Part shown: positions 23,764-32,445 of the stretch, one piece after another
Layout of the letters: the number at the start of each line of letters is the position of its first letter
How positions within the stretch are numbered: the first letter of the stretch is position 1
DNA from: Paenibacillus uliginis N3/975
GTDB lineage: Bacteria > Bacillota > Bacilli > Paenibacillales > Paenibacillaceae
Reading direction: 5' to 3'
DNA: 64,000 nt
Assembly: GCF_900177425.1 (NCBI RefSeq)
Contig: NZ_LT840184.1
Span: 2,972,669 to 3,036,668, forward strand
Made by a program: the position numbers and the translations under genes
The notes under the pieces: generated by a model
The model's database searches: none
The model's input: the letters and a program-made list of their open reading frames with translations, nothing else
Told to the model about the DNA's origin: nothing

Positions 23764-24702
23764 ATGAGAATTGGCGTTATTATGGGCGGTATATCCTCTG
23801 AGCGTGAGGTTTCTCTGAAAACTGGTCAAGAGATGATCAATCATTTGGATCACAGCCGCTATGAAGTGGTTCCAATTGTGATCGAGCAGCGAATGGATTT
23901 AATCTCGCAGGTCCAGCAAGCTGGCATCGATTTTGCACTTTTGGCGCTGCATGGACAATATGGCGAAGACGGCACGGTACAGGGAGCGCTGGAAACTCTG
24001 GGCATTCCGTATACAGGCAGCGGTGTTTTGGCAAGCAGTCTATGCATGAATAAGCAGCTGAGCAAGATGCTGCTTAAGACAGCGGGTGTGCATACGCCTG
24101 CTGGCCTTTGCTGGCAGGGCATGGACGATTATGATCCACAGATGGTGGAGCGTCTGGGCTACCCAGTTATTGTAAAACCGAATACAGGTGGATCAAGTAT
24201 CGGCATCCAGCTTGTACAAAATGAGAAGGAGCTGCTGCCGGCTGTTCAGGAGGCTTGCAGTTTGGATCAAGCGATCTTGATTGAGCCTTATATTAAAGGA
24301 CAGGAACTCACCTGCTCGATAATGGATGGCAAGGTATTGCCGATTATCGGCATTCGCTCCGCTGATTCGGAGTGGTTCGACTACAGAGCGAAATATGAGG
24401 CCGACGGCGCTGAGGAGAAAGTCATCCAGCTTCCTCCAGTTATTGAGCAGCGTGTGCACGAGGCGGCACTAGCCAGCTACCGGCTGCTGCAATGCAAGGT
24501 ATATGCACGGGTTGATATAATTTTATGTCAGGATATACCTTACGTGCTGGAAGTGAACACATTGCCGGGAATGACTGCCAATAGCCTGCTTCCGAAGAGT
24601 GCGGCAGCTGCAGGTATAACCTTTACACAACTGCTGGACCATATTATTTCCAGCTCACTCCATGAGCGAAAACTGGAATGGGGGATGGTACAATATGTAT
24701 AG
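23764..24702 (+). CDS. ddl: D-alanine--D-alanine ligase
   Basis: A 312-residue ATP-grasp ligase that makes the D-Ala-D-Ala end of peptidoglycan precursors. It shows GGISSEREVSLKTG, LHGQYGEDGTVQGALE, PVIVKPNTGGSSIGI and YVLEVNTLPGMT; the last two bind ATP and magnesium. It is slightly short for the family, but all core motifs are present. ATG 23761 is also possible; 23764 has better spacing to GAGGTG. It overlaps the next gene by eight bases. Whether it is the main or a second Ddl of the cell cannot be told. Confidence 0.9.
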   Translation: MRIGVIMGGISSEREVSLKTGQEMINHLDHSRYEVVPIVIEQRMDLISQVQQAGIDFALLALHGQYGEDGTVQGALETLGIPYTGSGVLASSLCMNKQLSKMLLKTAGVHTPAGLCWQGMDDYDPQMVERLGYPVIVKPNTGGSSIGIQLVQNEKELLPAVQEACSLDQAILIEPYIKGQELTCSIMDGKVLPIIGIRSADSEWFDYRAKYEADGAEEKVIQLPPVIEQRVHEAALASYRLLQCKVYARVDIILCQDIPYVLEVNTLPGMTANSLLPKSAAAAGITFTQLLDHIISSSLHERKLEWGMVQYV

Positions 24703-25879
24703 TGAAGAGGGTACGGGGCGGTTTTTATCCTCACGCGTTAGGGATATTCGGCCCTCGGGAATTCGCGCTTTTTTTGATCTGAATGCAGCAGGCGGAGATA
24801 CTATCGCCCTTGGGGTAGGAGAGCCTGATTTCGTTACACCGGAACAGGTACGTGGAGCTTGTATTCAGGCATTGCAAGAAGGGAAGACGAAATACACTTC
24901 GAATGCTGGCTTGATGGAGCTACGTGAGGAACTATCTACTTACTTTTCCAACAGCTTCGCGCTTTCCTATGATCCCGAGCAAGAAATTGTCGTGACAGTG
25001 GGAAGCAGTCAAGCCGTCGACCTAGCTCTGCGGACAGTGATCGATCCTGGTGACGAGGTACTAATTCCGGCGCCAAGCTATATTGCCTATGAACCAATTA
25101 CCCATCTGCACGGTGGTAAAATTGTGGAGGTGACGACTACTGCTGAAGAGCAGTTCAAGCTGACTCCTCAAGCGCTGCAAGCGGCAATTTCGCCTCATTC
25201 GAAGGCTTTGATGATCAATTATCCGTGTAATCCGACCGGAACAGTTATGACAGAGCAGGATTGGTTGCCGATTGTTGAGCTCATTATCAAACATAATCTG
25301 GTTGTCATTTCGGATGAAGTTTATGCCGAACTGACTTATGGGAGAAAGCATGTCAGTATCGCCTCCATGCCGGGCATGAAGGAGCGTACGATTGTCATCA
25401 GCGGTTTTTCCAAAGCTTTTGCGATGACAGGCTGGCGGGTAGGCTATGCGTGCGGTCCGCGTGAGCTGATTGCCGGCATGCTGAAAATCCACCAATACAC
25501 GACCATGTGTGCTCCTACTATTGCACAGATTGCTGCGCTCGAATCATTGCGTCATGGCCTGGCTGCCAAAGATGAGATGATGGCGAGCTACAATGAACGC
25601 CGCAAGTTGTTTGTGGCCGGCTTGAATGCAATCGGGCTGGCCTGTCACGAGCCTGAGGGGGCTTTCTATGCCTTCCCTTCAATTACTTCTACTGGTATGT
25701 CATCTGAGCAGTTTGCTCTTCGGCTGCTGAAGGAAGCGAAGGTTGCGGTCGTACCCGGACATGTATTCGGATCTGGCGGTGAGGGTTTTATTCGCTGCTC
25801 ATATGCAACCTCGCTCGTCGATTTGGAGAAGGCGCTGGAGCGGATGGAAAGGTTTATGCAGATAATGCAGCCGGTTTGA
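24695..25879 (+). CDS. Class I/II PLP-dependent aminotransferase
   Basis: A 394-residue fold-type I aminotransferase similar to the PatA/YugH group. It shows LGVGEPDFVTPEQV, the Asn of NYPCNPTGTVM, the Asp of VVISDEVYAELTY, the PLP lysine in ISGFSKAFAMTGWRVGY and the substrate-carboxylate Arg in GFIRCSYAT. The start at ATG 24695 overlaps ddl, so the MocR, Ddl and aminotransferase genes form one operon. A role in amino-acid supply for the wall is plausible but unproven. Confidence 0.87.
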   Translation: MYSEEGTGRFLSSRVRDIRPSGIRAFFDLNAAGGDTIALGVGEPDFVTPEQVRGACIQALQEGKTKYTSNAGLMELREELSTYFSNSFALSYDPEQEIVVTVGSSQAVDLALRTVIDPGDEVLIPAPSYIAYEPITHLHGGKIVEVTTTAEEQFKLTPQALQAAISPHSKALMINYPCNPTGTVMTEQDWLPIVELIIKHNLVVISDEVYAELTYGRKHVSIASMPGMKERTIVISGFSKAFAMTGWRVGYACGPRELIAGMLKIHQYTTMCAPTIAQIAALESLRHGLAAKDEMMASYNERRKLFVAGLNAIGLACHEPEGAFYAFPSITSTGMSSEQFALRLLKEAKVAVVPGHVFGSGGEGFIRCSYATSLVDLEKALERMERFMQIMQPV

Positions 25880-25909
25880 CGAAAACTGCAGCATATAGAA
25901 GAATCTAGA

Positions 25910-25954
25910 GAGAGCTTCAACTTTTCACTGCAGTGGGTTGAAGCTCTTTTTTTT
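25910..25954 (+). terminator. Terminator of the MocR-ddl-aminotransferase operon
   Basis: AGAGCTTCAAC pairs with GTTGAAGCTCT, followed by eight or more T residues. Confidence 0.9.
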
Positions 25955-26008
25955 ATTTTCTAATGTGGGAATATATAAAGTTTTATATTAACGTTAACAA
26001 AAAAATAA

Positions 26009-26033
26009 AACCGGCACAATATATGTGCCGGTT
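26009..26033. repeat. Short perfect palindrome
   Basis: AACCGGCAC pairs with GTGCCGGTT around AATATAT. It lies alone in the 342-base gap between the aminotransferase and GNAT genes, without a T-run; a protein-binding site or weak terminator are both possible. Nothing else is seen in the gap apart from the terminator. Confidence 0.5.
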
Positions 26034-26221
26034 AACCAATAATGCTAAAAAAGGATGATCCCTAAAAAAGCCATGGATACATAACAGTTATAAAAAAAGT
26101 AAACATAAGTCTATTACTTTTTTTGAATAAATTGTATGTTATATATGCGACCGCGGCGCAACTAAAGTCAACTACGTAACCAGTAATTTAATTAAAGATA
26201 TGATGAAGGGAGTAGTCCTGC

Positions 26222-26698
26222 ATGATTACACTCAGAAAAATCACGCTGGAAAACCGACGTGACATTTTTAATCTGGAAGTTTCAGAAGATCAACGCCGCT
26301 TCGTTGCGTCCAATCTGTCAAGCGTAGCTTCGTGTTATGTCCTTGCAACCAATGGTGGACATCCATTTCCGTTTGCCATTTACGCTGATGAACAACCAAT
26401 CGGTTTTGTTATGATTACTTATAGAATCACCGGGTACGAACTCCCAACTATCGCAGACGATAGTTATTGCATCCTACGACTGATGATTGACAAGCAATAC
26501 CAGAACAGAGGTTATGGCCGGGAAGCGATGAAAAAAATCTTGGAGTTTATCCGCACCTTCCCGGCAGGCCCTGCACAATACTGCTGGATATGTTATAAGG
26601 ATGATAACGTACCTGCCAAAAGGCTCTATGAAAGCTTCGGCTTCCGTGACAACGGCGAAGTCCTAGGAGACGAGCTGATAACCGTAATGCAACTCTGA
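26222..26698 (+). CDS. GNAT acetyltransferase, BltD/PaiA-like
   Basis: A 158-residue N-acetyltransferase. The acetyl-CoA loop is LMIDKQYQNRGYGREAM (consensus Q/RxxGxG/A), followed by CYKDDNVPAKRLYESFGF, the usual fourth motif. Its opening ITLRKITLENRRDIFNLEV is typical of spermine/spermidine or diamine acetyltransferases, although substrate is unproven. AGGGAG precedes the ATG. It stands alone as a single gene. Confidence 0.82.
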   Translation: MITLRKITLENRRDIFNLEVSEDQRRFVASNLSSVASCYVLATNGGHPFPFAIYADEQPIGFVMITYRITGYELPTIADDSYCILRLMIDKQYQNRGYGREAMKKILEFIRTFPAGPAQYCWICYKDDNVPAKRLYESFGFRDNGEVLGDELITVMQL

Positions 26699-26793
26699 TT
26701 TGCTGTCAATTATAACGTAACATCCACAAGGCTGCCGTATGTAACAATCAATCGGCAGCCTTTTGCATTAATCAATCACTATAAAACATATTT

Positions 26794-27372
26794 TTATTCT
26801 TTATAAAAGCCCACTTTAAACATTTGATACCATTCTTCTAATTCGTTTTCTTGCATTACCTGCAAATATTTAAGAATTTCTCTAGCAAATTCAACCGCTG
26901 ATGTTCCGTTAGCAGTAATTAATCCATCTTTTGAAACAACTTGCTTTTGGATAAAGTGCTCTGAGCCTTTATAGCTTAGTGCATACTCCTCTAAATAGGC
27001 TAGCGAATTGCCTGTATGCTCCTTATCATCTAAATATCCTTTATCCGCTAAAAAAGTACACGCATCACATATTGCCGCAATTGGAATACCTTTTTTAATG
27101 CATAAATCAACAACTTGCTTTACATCATCATTCTCACTTTTCAGCCATGAAGTTCCACCCACTAAGATCAGCATATGAAAATGTATTGGAATTTCAGTAA
27201 TGGAGTAGTCTGGAACAACCGTGAAACCACCCATTGATTTTATTGGATTTTTATTAACTGCCAATGTTTTAATGATGAATCCTGTTTTTGGTTTATTCAA
27301 CTCAGAACATACGTAAGTACTTTCCCAATCAGCATAGTTTTCCGAAATAAACACAAGTATTTCTTTTTTCAT
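26794..27372 (-). CDS. DJ-1/PfpI-family protein
   Basis: A 192-residue DJ-1/PfpI fold protein (class I amidotransferase-like). The nucleophile elbow is AAICDACTFLAD with Cys at ~101, and TVVPDYSITEIP precedes LILVGGTSW. The family includes glyoxalases, deglycases and stress proteins; no more exact role can be given. AAGGAAG lies before the minus-strand ATG. The 295 bases upstream to the next gene show no other feature. Confidence 0.82.
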   Translation of the reverse strand: MKKEILVFISENYADWESTYVCSELNKPKTGFIIKTLAVNKNPIKSMGGFTVVPDYSITEIPIHFHMLILVGGTSWLKSENDDVKQVVDLCIKKGIPIAAICDACTFLADKGYLDDKEHTGNSLAYLEEYALSYKGSEHFIQKQVVSKDGLITANGTSAVEFAREILKYLQVMQENELEEWYQMFKVGFYKE

Positions 27373-27667
27373 GTTTTTAGCTTCCTTCCTTGTTTATTGA
27401 TTCTAGATATAATTTTACAGGTTAAAATATGACAGCTATATGTCATCTTTATAGAAGGAAATCATTTTTTAAAATTTATTCTTCACGGTATGGCGTAGTG
27501 CTGTTGGTTTGAAAGGAGAAATACTGATCGTAACGTATTAAGAGGTTTTTTGCATAAATGATCGAAGATAGAAATGGGAACTAATTTAGAGAGATATATT
27601 AAGGCGTATGTCTTTCCTCATATTCTACAAGAGCAAGGAAGCAGAACAAGGAGTGGGGCTGTGAGTC

Positions 27668-28378
27668 ATGATAAAGATCTTTTTATCCTCCAATAGCACA
27701 TGTACAATAAAATGCCGCACGGTCGTTTTCTTTTTTGCAGGGGTATTGACGTATCGGAATAATTTTGAAGCCGCTGCCAGTGAGATTGCCCAAAAATATC
27801 AAAATGTCAAAATAGTGATGATTTTTCCCTATGGGGTGGCAAACGGCACGACGGGTTCCTCTTTAATCGGTTTGCTGGCCCGGCAACTTACTCAAGTCGG
27901 GTATGACCTGGCCCGTAACCAGTCCCGGCGGGTTACTATCGCATCGCAAATCATCCGCGAGCATGCAGTAGATGCGGATCACCTAATCCTTATCGGGCAC
28001 AGCGCCGGAGGCGTTATCGCCTATCGCGCAGGACTTTATTTGGAGGAGAAGTACGGCTTTCAACGAGCTCAGGTATTTGCTGTGGGATGTCCAAAGTTTT
28101 ATTTGAAGGATATTCCATACAATGACAGATTTACATATATCACTGGTCAGAATCCGGACAGGATTACCCAAATTGGCAGCTGGAGCAAACTAGGTTCTAA
28201 GGTGTATCGAGGAAAGCCGGGGCGCGAAATTCAAATGGAATTTAATCCGGATCATCTGGGATGGCGCTTTCATGCCTCGTATTTTCTGAAATCGGTCTGG
28301 ACGGATTCGAACCAAGTGTTTCGTACTAATTCAGAAGACTTGGTCTCCAAAATCCATGAACTGTACCCGGGTGACTAA
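27668..28378 (+). CDS. Alpha/beta-hydrolase-like protein
   Basis: A 236-residue protein with a lipase-type nucleophile elbow GHSAGG at ~115 and hydrophobic strand VVFFFAGVLTYRNN near the start, giving the oxyanion region. The C-terminal half has HLGWRFHASYF, whose His could be catalytic. It is a predicted lipase/esterase of unknown substrate. There is no convincing signal peptide; the N-terminal hydrophobic run is part of the first strand. Confidence 0.7.
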   Translation: MIKIFLSSNSTCTIKCRTVVFFFAGVLTYRNNFEAAASEIAQKYQNVKIVMIFPYGVANGTTGSSLIGLLARQLTQVGYDLARNQSRRVTIASQIIREHAVDADHLILIGHSAGGVIAYRAGLYLEEKYGFQRAQVFAVGCPKFYLKDIPYNDRFTYITGQNPDRITQIGSWSKLGSKVYRGKPGREIQMEFNPDHLGWRFHASYFLKSVWTDSNQVFRTNSEDLVSKIHELYPGD

Positions 28379-28399
28379 AATTTCATAATATTTAAATAG

Positions 28400-28741
28400 T
28401 TATTTTCTTAGTTTAGCTGGTATTGGGATGTGCTTAATGGACTCAATTGGGTGATATAGCAGCATCCATGGACCTGAGAAACGCATAACATCCTTAATTT
28501 TTTGACGATAATCCTGTTTGTAACAATGGATAGGGCAATTAGCACAAGCGGTTTTCTTTTCACCGAATTTGCAGAGAGATAGTCTTTTAATAGCATAATC
28601 ATTTAAATCCTGGCATTCCTCGCAAAACACTTTTTGATGATGTTTTTTCTTACAATAGATACGAATCATTTTTGAAACAATTTCTTTTTCTTTTCGAATT
28701 TTAGGACCATCATTCAACTGCCGTTTTACTTCTTTTGTCAT
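28400..28741 (-). CDS. YgbA-type nitrous-oxide-stimulated-promoter family protein
   Basis: A 113-residue cysteine-rich protein. Pairs CEECQDL, LCKFGEKKTACANCPIHCY and the central MIRIYCKKKHH match the YgbA_NO family, linked in enterobacteria to recovery from nitrosative stress. The conserved Cys residues suggest a metal or cluster site. The frame is open to 28786, but AAGGGGAG supports the ATG at 28741. It converges with the hydrolase gene. Confidence 0.78.
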   Translation of the reverse strand: MTKEVKRQLNDGPKIRKEKEIVSKMIRIYCKKKHHQKVFCEECQDLNDYAIKRLSLCKFGEKKTACANCPIHCYKQDYRQKIKDVMRFSGPWMLLYHPIESIKHIPIPAKLRK

Positions 28742-28863
28742 GTTTGAAAGCTCCCCTTCATTGTTTAAAAATGCACTGTACATCAACTATATCACCAAAT
28801 TATTCAAGAATACTGTTATGTCTTATACATATCTAAGGCATTTTTAGTATCCGACCTCACTTT

Positions 28864-28900
28864 CATCCCACACCTAAAGAAGTGGGCTTTCCCGTTCAAG
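28864..28900 (+). mobile_element. Possible IS200/IS605-type end hairpin
   Basis: CCCAC pairs with GTGGG followed by CTTTCCCG, reminiscent of right-end hairpins of IS200/IS605 elements. It lies directly before the ddl fragment. No transposase gene is present, so this is only a possible scar. It lies in a 753-base intergenic stretch (28742-29539) that also holds the ddl fragment, a repeat and a promoter. Confidence 0.3.
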
Positions 28901-28907
28901 AAATGCT

Positions 28908-29042
28908 GTAATGGAAGTGAACACATTGCCTGGCTTGACGAAAAATAGCCTCCTGCCCAAAAGTGCCAAAGCTGCGGGGATTTCATTCAGTCAACTGTTG
29001 GATTTTGTAATTGAATACTCACTTAAGGAAAGAAATAAATAA
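28908..29042 (+). pseudogene. C-terminal fragment of a second ddl gene
   Basis: A 44-codon frame ending in TAA matches only the last part of D-Ala-D-Ala ligase. It reads VMEVNTLPGLTKNSLLPKSA and then AAGISFSQLLDFVIE, closely paralleling the intact ligase at 23764-24702 but clearly diverged. There is no start signal and all catalytic N-terminal parts are missing. It is a relic of a deletion or mobile-element event. Confidence 0.85.
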
Positions 29043-29189
29043 ATCAAAGAATAAAGCCAAGACGCGGGTGAATCTTACCACTAATCAGTCCAGGAATGCC
29101 TGATTTATTTTGGGATCAGTCAATTACTTAATTCAGGGACTTGAAGCTGGGATCTGTCGGAGGACAAAAACATACACGCATAAGAAGTC

Positions 29190-29321
29190 GCTGAAACCGC
29201 GGCTTTTTTTGTTTTAACGATGTAAGTTCTTGTCCCGAGCTAAGGACAAGAACTTACATCGTTAGCCGAAATGGACAAGAACTTATATTCATAGCCGATT
29301 AGATAATTGTCTAATGTTACA
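29190..29321 (+). repeat. Dispersed hairpin element A, copy 1
   Basis: A terminator-like CCGCGGCTTTTTTTG is followed by a perfect 20-bp stem (29216-29235 with 29244-29263) whose inner core is AAGTTCTTGTC/GACAAGAACTT. A tail AGCCGATTAGATAATTGTCTAATG follows with one extra GACAAGAACTT before it. Outer arm bases (AACGATGT/ACATCGTT) are unique to this copy. Confidence 0.8.
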
Positions 29322-29395
29322 GCATCAGCACCGTTTCATCAACCGATAGGCTTTTCGGCAGAAGTTGTTTTAAGTGCATCATACTGTATTTATCA

Positions 29396-29424
29396 TTGAC
29401 AGTTTTTAGCAATAAGAAGATAAT
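29396..29424 (+). promoter_or_regulatory. Sigma-A promoter of the carrier-protein biosynthetic cluster
   Basis: TTGACA (perfect) and GATAAT are 17 bases apart. Transcription would begin near 29431, about 110 nt before the carrier-protein start. Confidence 0.8.
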
Positions 29425-29539
29425 AATTGTAACTATGGAAGAGGGAGGGAGGACAGAAAACCAGTTTTATATGAATGGAATTTGTAAACGTAAGGATTCG
29501 GTTGTACCTCGCATATTAACCCTTTAAAGGAGTGTAGTC

Positions 29540-29815
29540 ATGTACGATAAAATCGTAGACATTTTGTGCTCTATCAAAGAAGACCAACCGGAACTCCGCC
29601 AATCCCTGTCCCCCGAAACGGATCTGAACAACGATATAGGCCTCGATTCTCTACAAATGATCCAGTTTATGCTCAAAGTCGAGGATCAGTTGAACGTGGT
29701 CATTGACTATGACCAATTCGATTACGAACATCTCCAGTCGATCGACGCATTTATCACTTTTCTAAAAAGCTGCCATCCACAGGAGCAGCCATTGTACGAA
29801 GATGTCAAGCAATGA
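29540..29815 (+). CDS. Acyl/peptidyl carrier protein
   Basis: A 91-residue carrier protein. The phosphopantetheine attachment site is Ser37 in NDIGLDSLQMIQFM, followed by the helix-III pattern ..YDQFDYEHLQSIDAFITFL. An acidic surface and four-helix pattern fit the family. It is the first gene of the biosynthetic block and overlaps the ATP-grasp gene by 14 bases. In butirosin biosynthesis the carrier BtrI is loaded by the ATP-grasp enzyme BtrJ, and this gene pair has the same logic. AAAGGAGTG precedes the ATG. Confidence 0.9.
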   Translation: MYDKIVDILCSIKEDQPELRQSLSPETDLNNDIGLDSLQMIQFMLKVEDQLNVVIDYDQFDYEHLQSIDAFITFLKSCHPQEQPLYEDVKQ

Positions 29816-31316
29816 AGCCGGCGTGATTCCGAAAATCGTTATGGGTACCTTCGATCCCGAAACGCGTTGGAGGGATCCGGATCTCGCGCGGCTACCCGCT
29901 ATGCCCGATAAGGACCGAGAATCGATTGTCCTGTGTATGGACGAGCTGCTTTTTCCATTTTGTGGGCCGGACGATATCCTCTACAGCCGCTGCAAAATCG
30001 ATCCAGCGCTGTACGAGTATCTGAACGGTTTGGGCTTTTCTTTTCGGACCCGATATCACTATGATTTGAACGATGAAAGGGAGCCCCTACCCGAACCGGA
30101 CGTTTTTAAGCGGTGCATGTTCAGGCTTGCGGCCGATCAAGCCCAATGTCATATACCGGCAAACAGGATGCTGCAGGCGGCCGGTTCCGGTTATCCTGAG
30201 GGTGCGGTCTTGCCGGAATCTATCTCTCCCATGAATGCCGCCAGAGATTTACGGCAAACACAATCACCGGATGAAGCGATGTTCACCTGCGCCGCAAAAA
30301 ATCTGTCTCCGTACGCCGTTACGGCAGATACGGAAGCTTACCTACATGCCGCCGGACCGTTTGGTCCTTTGCCGGACCTTGAGACGGTTGTGCGTGTTAA
30401 CTCCAAGATGTACTCCAACCGGCTCCTGGCTAGAATCGGTGAAAAGTGCTACGGCACGGAGGCGAACAGCGCAGCGGAAATGGAGGTGGCCGGAAATGCG
30501 CTTCTGAAGCGGGGGCCGTATCTGTTGAAAGATCCCTTCGGTGTTTCGGGCAAGGGCAACCTGCTCATAGACAGCGAAGCCATGCAGCGAAGGATAGCGG
30601 AGCACCTGTATAAACAGGAGGGAATCGGATTGCGCTCTCAATTCCTACTAGAGCCCCTGCTGCTGAAAGAGATCGACTTCAGTTCTCACTGGTTAATCGG
30701 GGAGAACGGAGAGATGGAGTTCATCTCGCTTCAGCGGATGATTAATCACCAGCAAAATTACGGCGGGTCTATCAAAGCGGATGAAGCTTTTATCCGCCAG
30801 CTGGAGAACGCCAGCTATTTCAGCGTGATGGAGAAAGCGCTCCGGCTTTTGTCGGAGGACGGCTATCACGGCTTCGTCTGCTTCGACTCCATGATGCTGG
30901 AGGACGGGGAAGTCGTATCCATTGTGGAGATTAACGCCCGCAAGTCCATGGGCCTCATTAATGCTTATCTCGATAAATGCTGGGAAACGTACGGCCTTAC
31001 CAGCTGGCTTACATTCTTGTCCCTCGGTCTTCCGGAAGGCTTCGCAATCGGGAAACTGCTGCACGCTTTGCGCGTATCCGGTCTTCTGTTAACATCCCCC
31101 GGGGGGTACGGGATCGTTCCTCTCTCATCTAATACCGTAATGGTGAACGAGATTCTGACCCGTCGCCGTATCGCTGAGGGAACGCAGAACAAACGAGGCA
31201 TGCCGAAGGGACGGCTGTATGTATCGGTGGTGGGCCGTGACGACGGACACCGCAGCGAACTGGTCGAAAGCCTGCGGCAGGTGCTCGCCGACTTGTCCGT
31301 TAAAGTGTACAACTAA
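29802..31316 (+). CDS. ATP-grasp carboxylate-amine/thiol ligase
   Basis: A 504-residue ligase. The ATP-grasp core runs from about residue 215 to 400. LKDPFGVSGKGNLLID (~240-255) is the ATP-binding hairpin with the glycine loop, and VSIVEINARKSMG holds the metal-binding Glu/Asn. A pre-ATP-grasp region (~1-200) and a C-terminal module (LLTSPGGYGIVPLSSNTV) resemble peptide ligases of the PGM1/BtrJ type. Overlap with the carrier gene suggests it loads an amino acid onto the carrier thiol or links an amino acid to a carrier-bound group. The substrate is unknown. Confidence 0.82.
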   Translation: MSSNEAGVIPKIVMGTFDPETRWRDPDLARLPAMPDKDRESIVLCMDELLFPFCGPDDILYSRCKIDPALYEYLNGLGFSFRTRYHYDLNDEREPLPEPDVFKRCMFRLAADQAQCHIPANRMLQAAGSGYPEGAVLPESISPMNAARDLRQTQSPDEAMFTCAAKNLSPYAVTADTEAYLHAAGPFGPLPDLETVVRVNSKMYSNRLLARIGEKCYGTEANSAAEMEVAGNALLKRGPYLLKDPFGVSGKGNLLIDSEAMQRRIAEHLYKQEGIGLRSQFLLEPLLLKEIDFSSHWLIGENGEMEFISLQRMINHQQNYGGSIKADEAFIRQLENASYFSVMEKALRLLSEDGYHGFVCFDSMMLEDGEVVSIVEINARKSMGLINAYLDKCWETYGLTSWLTFLSLGLPEGFAIGKLLHALRVSGLLLTSPGGYGIVPLSSNTVMVNEILTRRRIAEGTQNKRGMPKGRLYVSVVGRDDGHRSELVESLRQVLADLSVKVYN

Positions 31317-31338
31317 ATCTGGAACTCGGGGGCTGCGC

Positions 31339-32445
31339 ATGAATTCATCTTCGGTTACCTTGCTAGCGTCGGGTAATTCGCTCGGCGCATACATTCCAGC
31401 TATGCATCTGCACACGTACCTGCAAGGCAGAGGTGTCGGAACAGACGTTCACGTTCTGGAGAACTTGTATCACGAAGAAGTCCGGCACAAGATCCGGTCC
31501 ACCAAAAAAGCATTCCATGCGGATTTCTCCGTTGCCCGTATGGGGCATAAGCTGGCCAAGCCTGTTGACTCTTCCCTGGACGAGGAATCGGTCCAGAGGC
31601 TGCTGGAAGGCTGGAAACAGGCCGGTGTCTCCCGCTTTGCAGTGTTTACCGGCTTCTGGCTGCCGATCCTGGAGCGCTATAAGGCGGCCTCCGGCAGCCC
31701 CCTGGACATCCGGCTGATCCGGTTGGATGCGTGGGATACGCCGTCGTTCAAGGTACACAAGCAGTTGTACCCCGGCTACGACAACGTCTGGTTCTACAAC
31801 CCTTCGGAGCTGTCCCCGGACGGCTACATCGCTTCGGACGAAGCGGAGCCGCTGCCCTACGCGCAGCGTTCCGGACGCATTCTGATCCATGGCGGCGGCT
31901 GGGGGATCGGGACTTATGCCGGGACGATCACAGAGCTTCGTAAGCTCGGCCACAGCCTTGATGTGATCGTCTACGATCCCTCCGAGGTGGAGGAGGACGA
32001 CGGGGTTACGCGCTACTTCGGAACGGAGCCCTCCTGGGATCCGTGGAGCCGGGACGCGCAGGGGCGGCACACGTTTCCGCCTATGGTCCGTTATGTCCGT
32101 GAAGACGGCGTTCTCCAGGAGTACCCGCTCGGGGATTACTCCGCTTACACGGACCTGATGCGCAATTGCGCAGCGGTTATCAGCAAGCCGGGGGGAGCGA
32201 CTCTGAACGACTCGCTGTCGTACGGAATTCCTTTTGTCATGTTGGAACCGTTCGGCGACCACGAGCTTCATAATTTAACCTATTGGGAATCCTGCGGTTT
32301 CGGTATCCGGTTTGCGGAATGGAAAGCCCGGGATTTTTCGGAAAATCATCTGGAGGGGATTTACAGACGTTTGCTGGAGCAGCGATCAAAAATCAACCAT
32401 TTTGGGAGGATTACTTATGCAGCCGAAAACAGCAGTTACGTTTGA
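31339..32445 (+). CDS. GT-B-type glycosyltransferase-like protein
   Basis: A 368-residue protein with a MurG/UGT-like two-domain layout. The N-terminal domain starts VTLLASGNSLGAYIPAMHLH. The donor-binding side has RILIHGGGWGIGTYAG and the late motif ISKPGGATLNDSLSYGIPFV, followed by EPFGDHE, as in nucleotide-sugar transferases. The open frame reaches back into the ATP-grasp gene, but ATG 31339, 22 bases after that stop, is the natural start. It would glycosylate the pathway product or an intermediate. A non-sugar role is possible because the N-domain match is weak. Confidence 0.72.
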   Translation: MNSSSVTLLASGNSLGAYIPAMHLHTYLQGRGVGTDVHVLENLYHEEVRHKIRSTKKAFHADFSVARMGHKLAKPVDSSLDEESVQRLLEGWKQAGVSRFAVFTGFWLPILERYKAASGSPLDIRLIRLDAWDTPSFKVHKQLYPGYDNVWFYNPSELSPDGYIASDEAEPLPYAQRSGRILIHGGGWGIGTYAGTITELRKLGHSLDVIVYDPSEVEEDDGVTRYFGTEPSWDPWSRDAQGRHTFPPMVRYVREDGVLQEYPLGDYSAYTDLMRNCAAVISKPGGATLNDSLSYGIPFVMLEPFGDHELHNLTYWESCGFGIRFAEWKARDFSENHLEGIYRRLLEQRSKINHFGRITYAAENSSYV

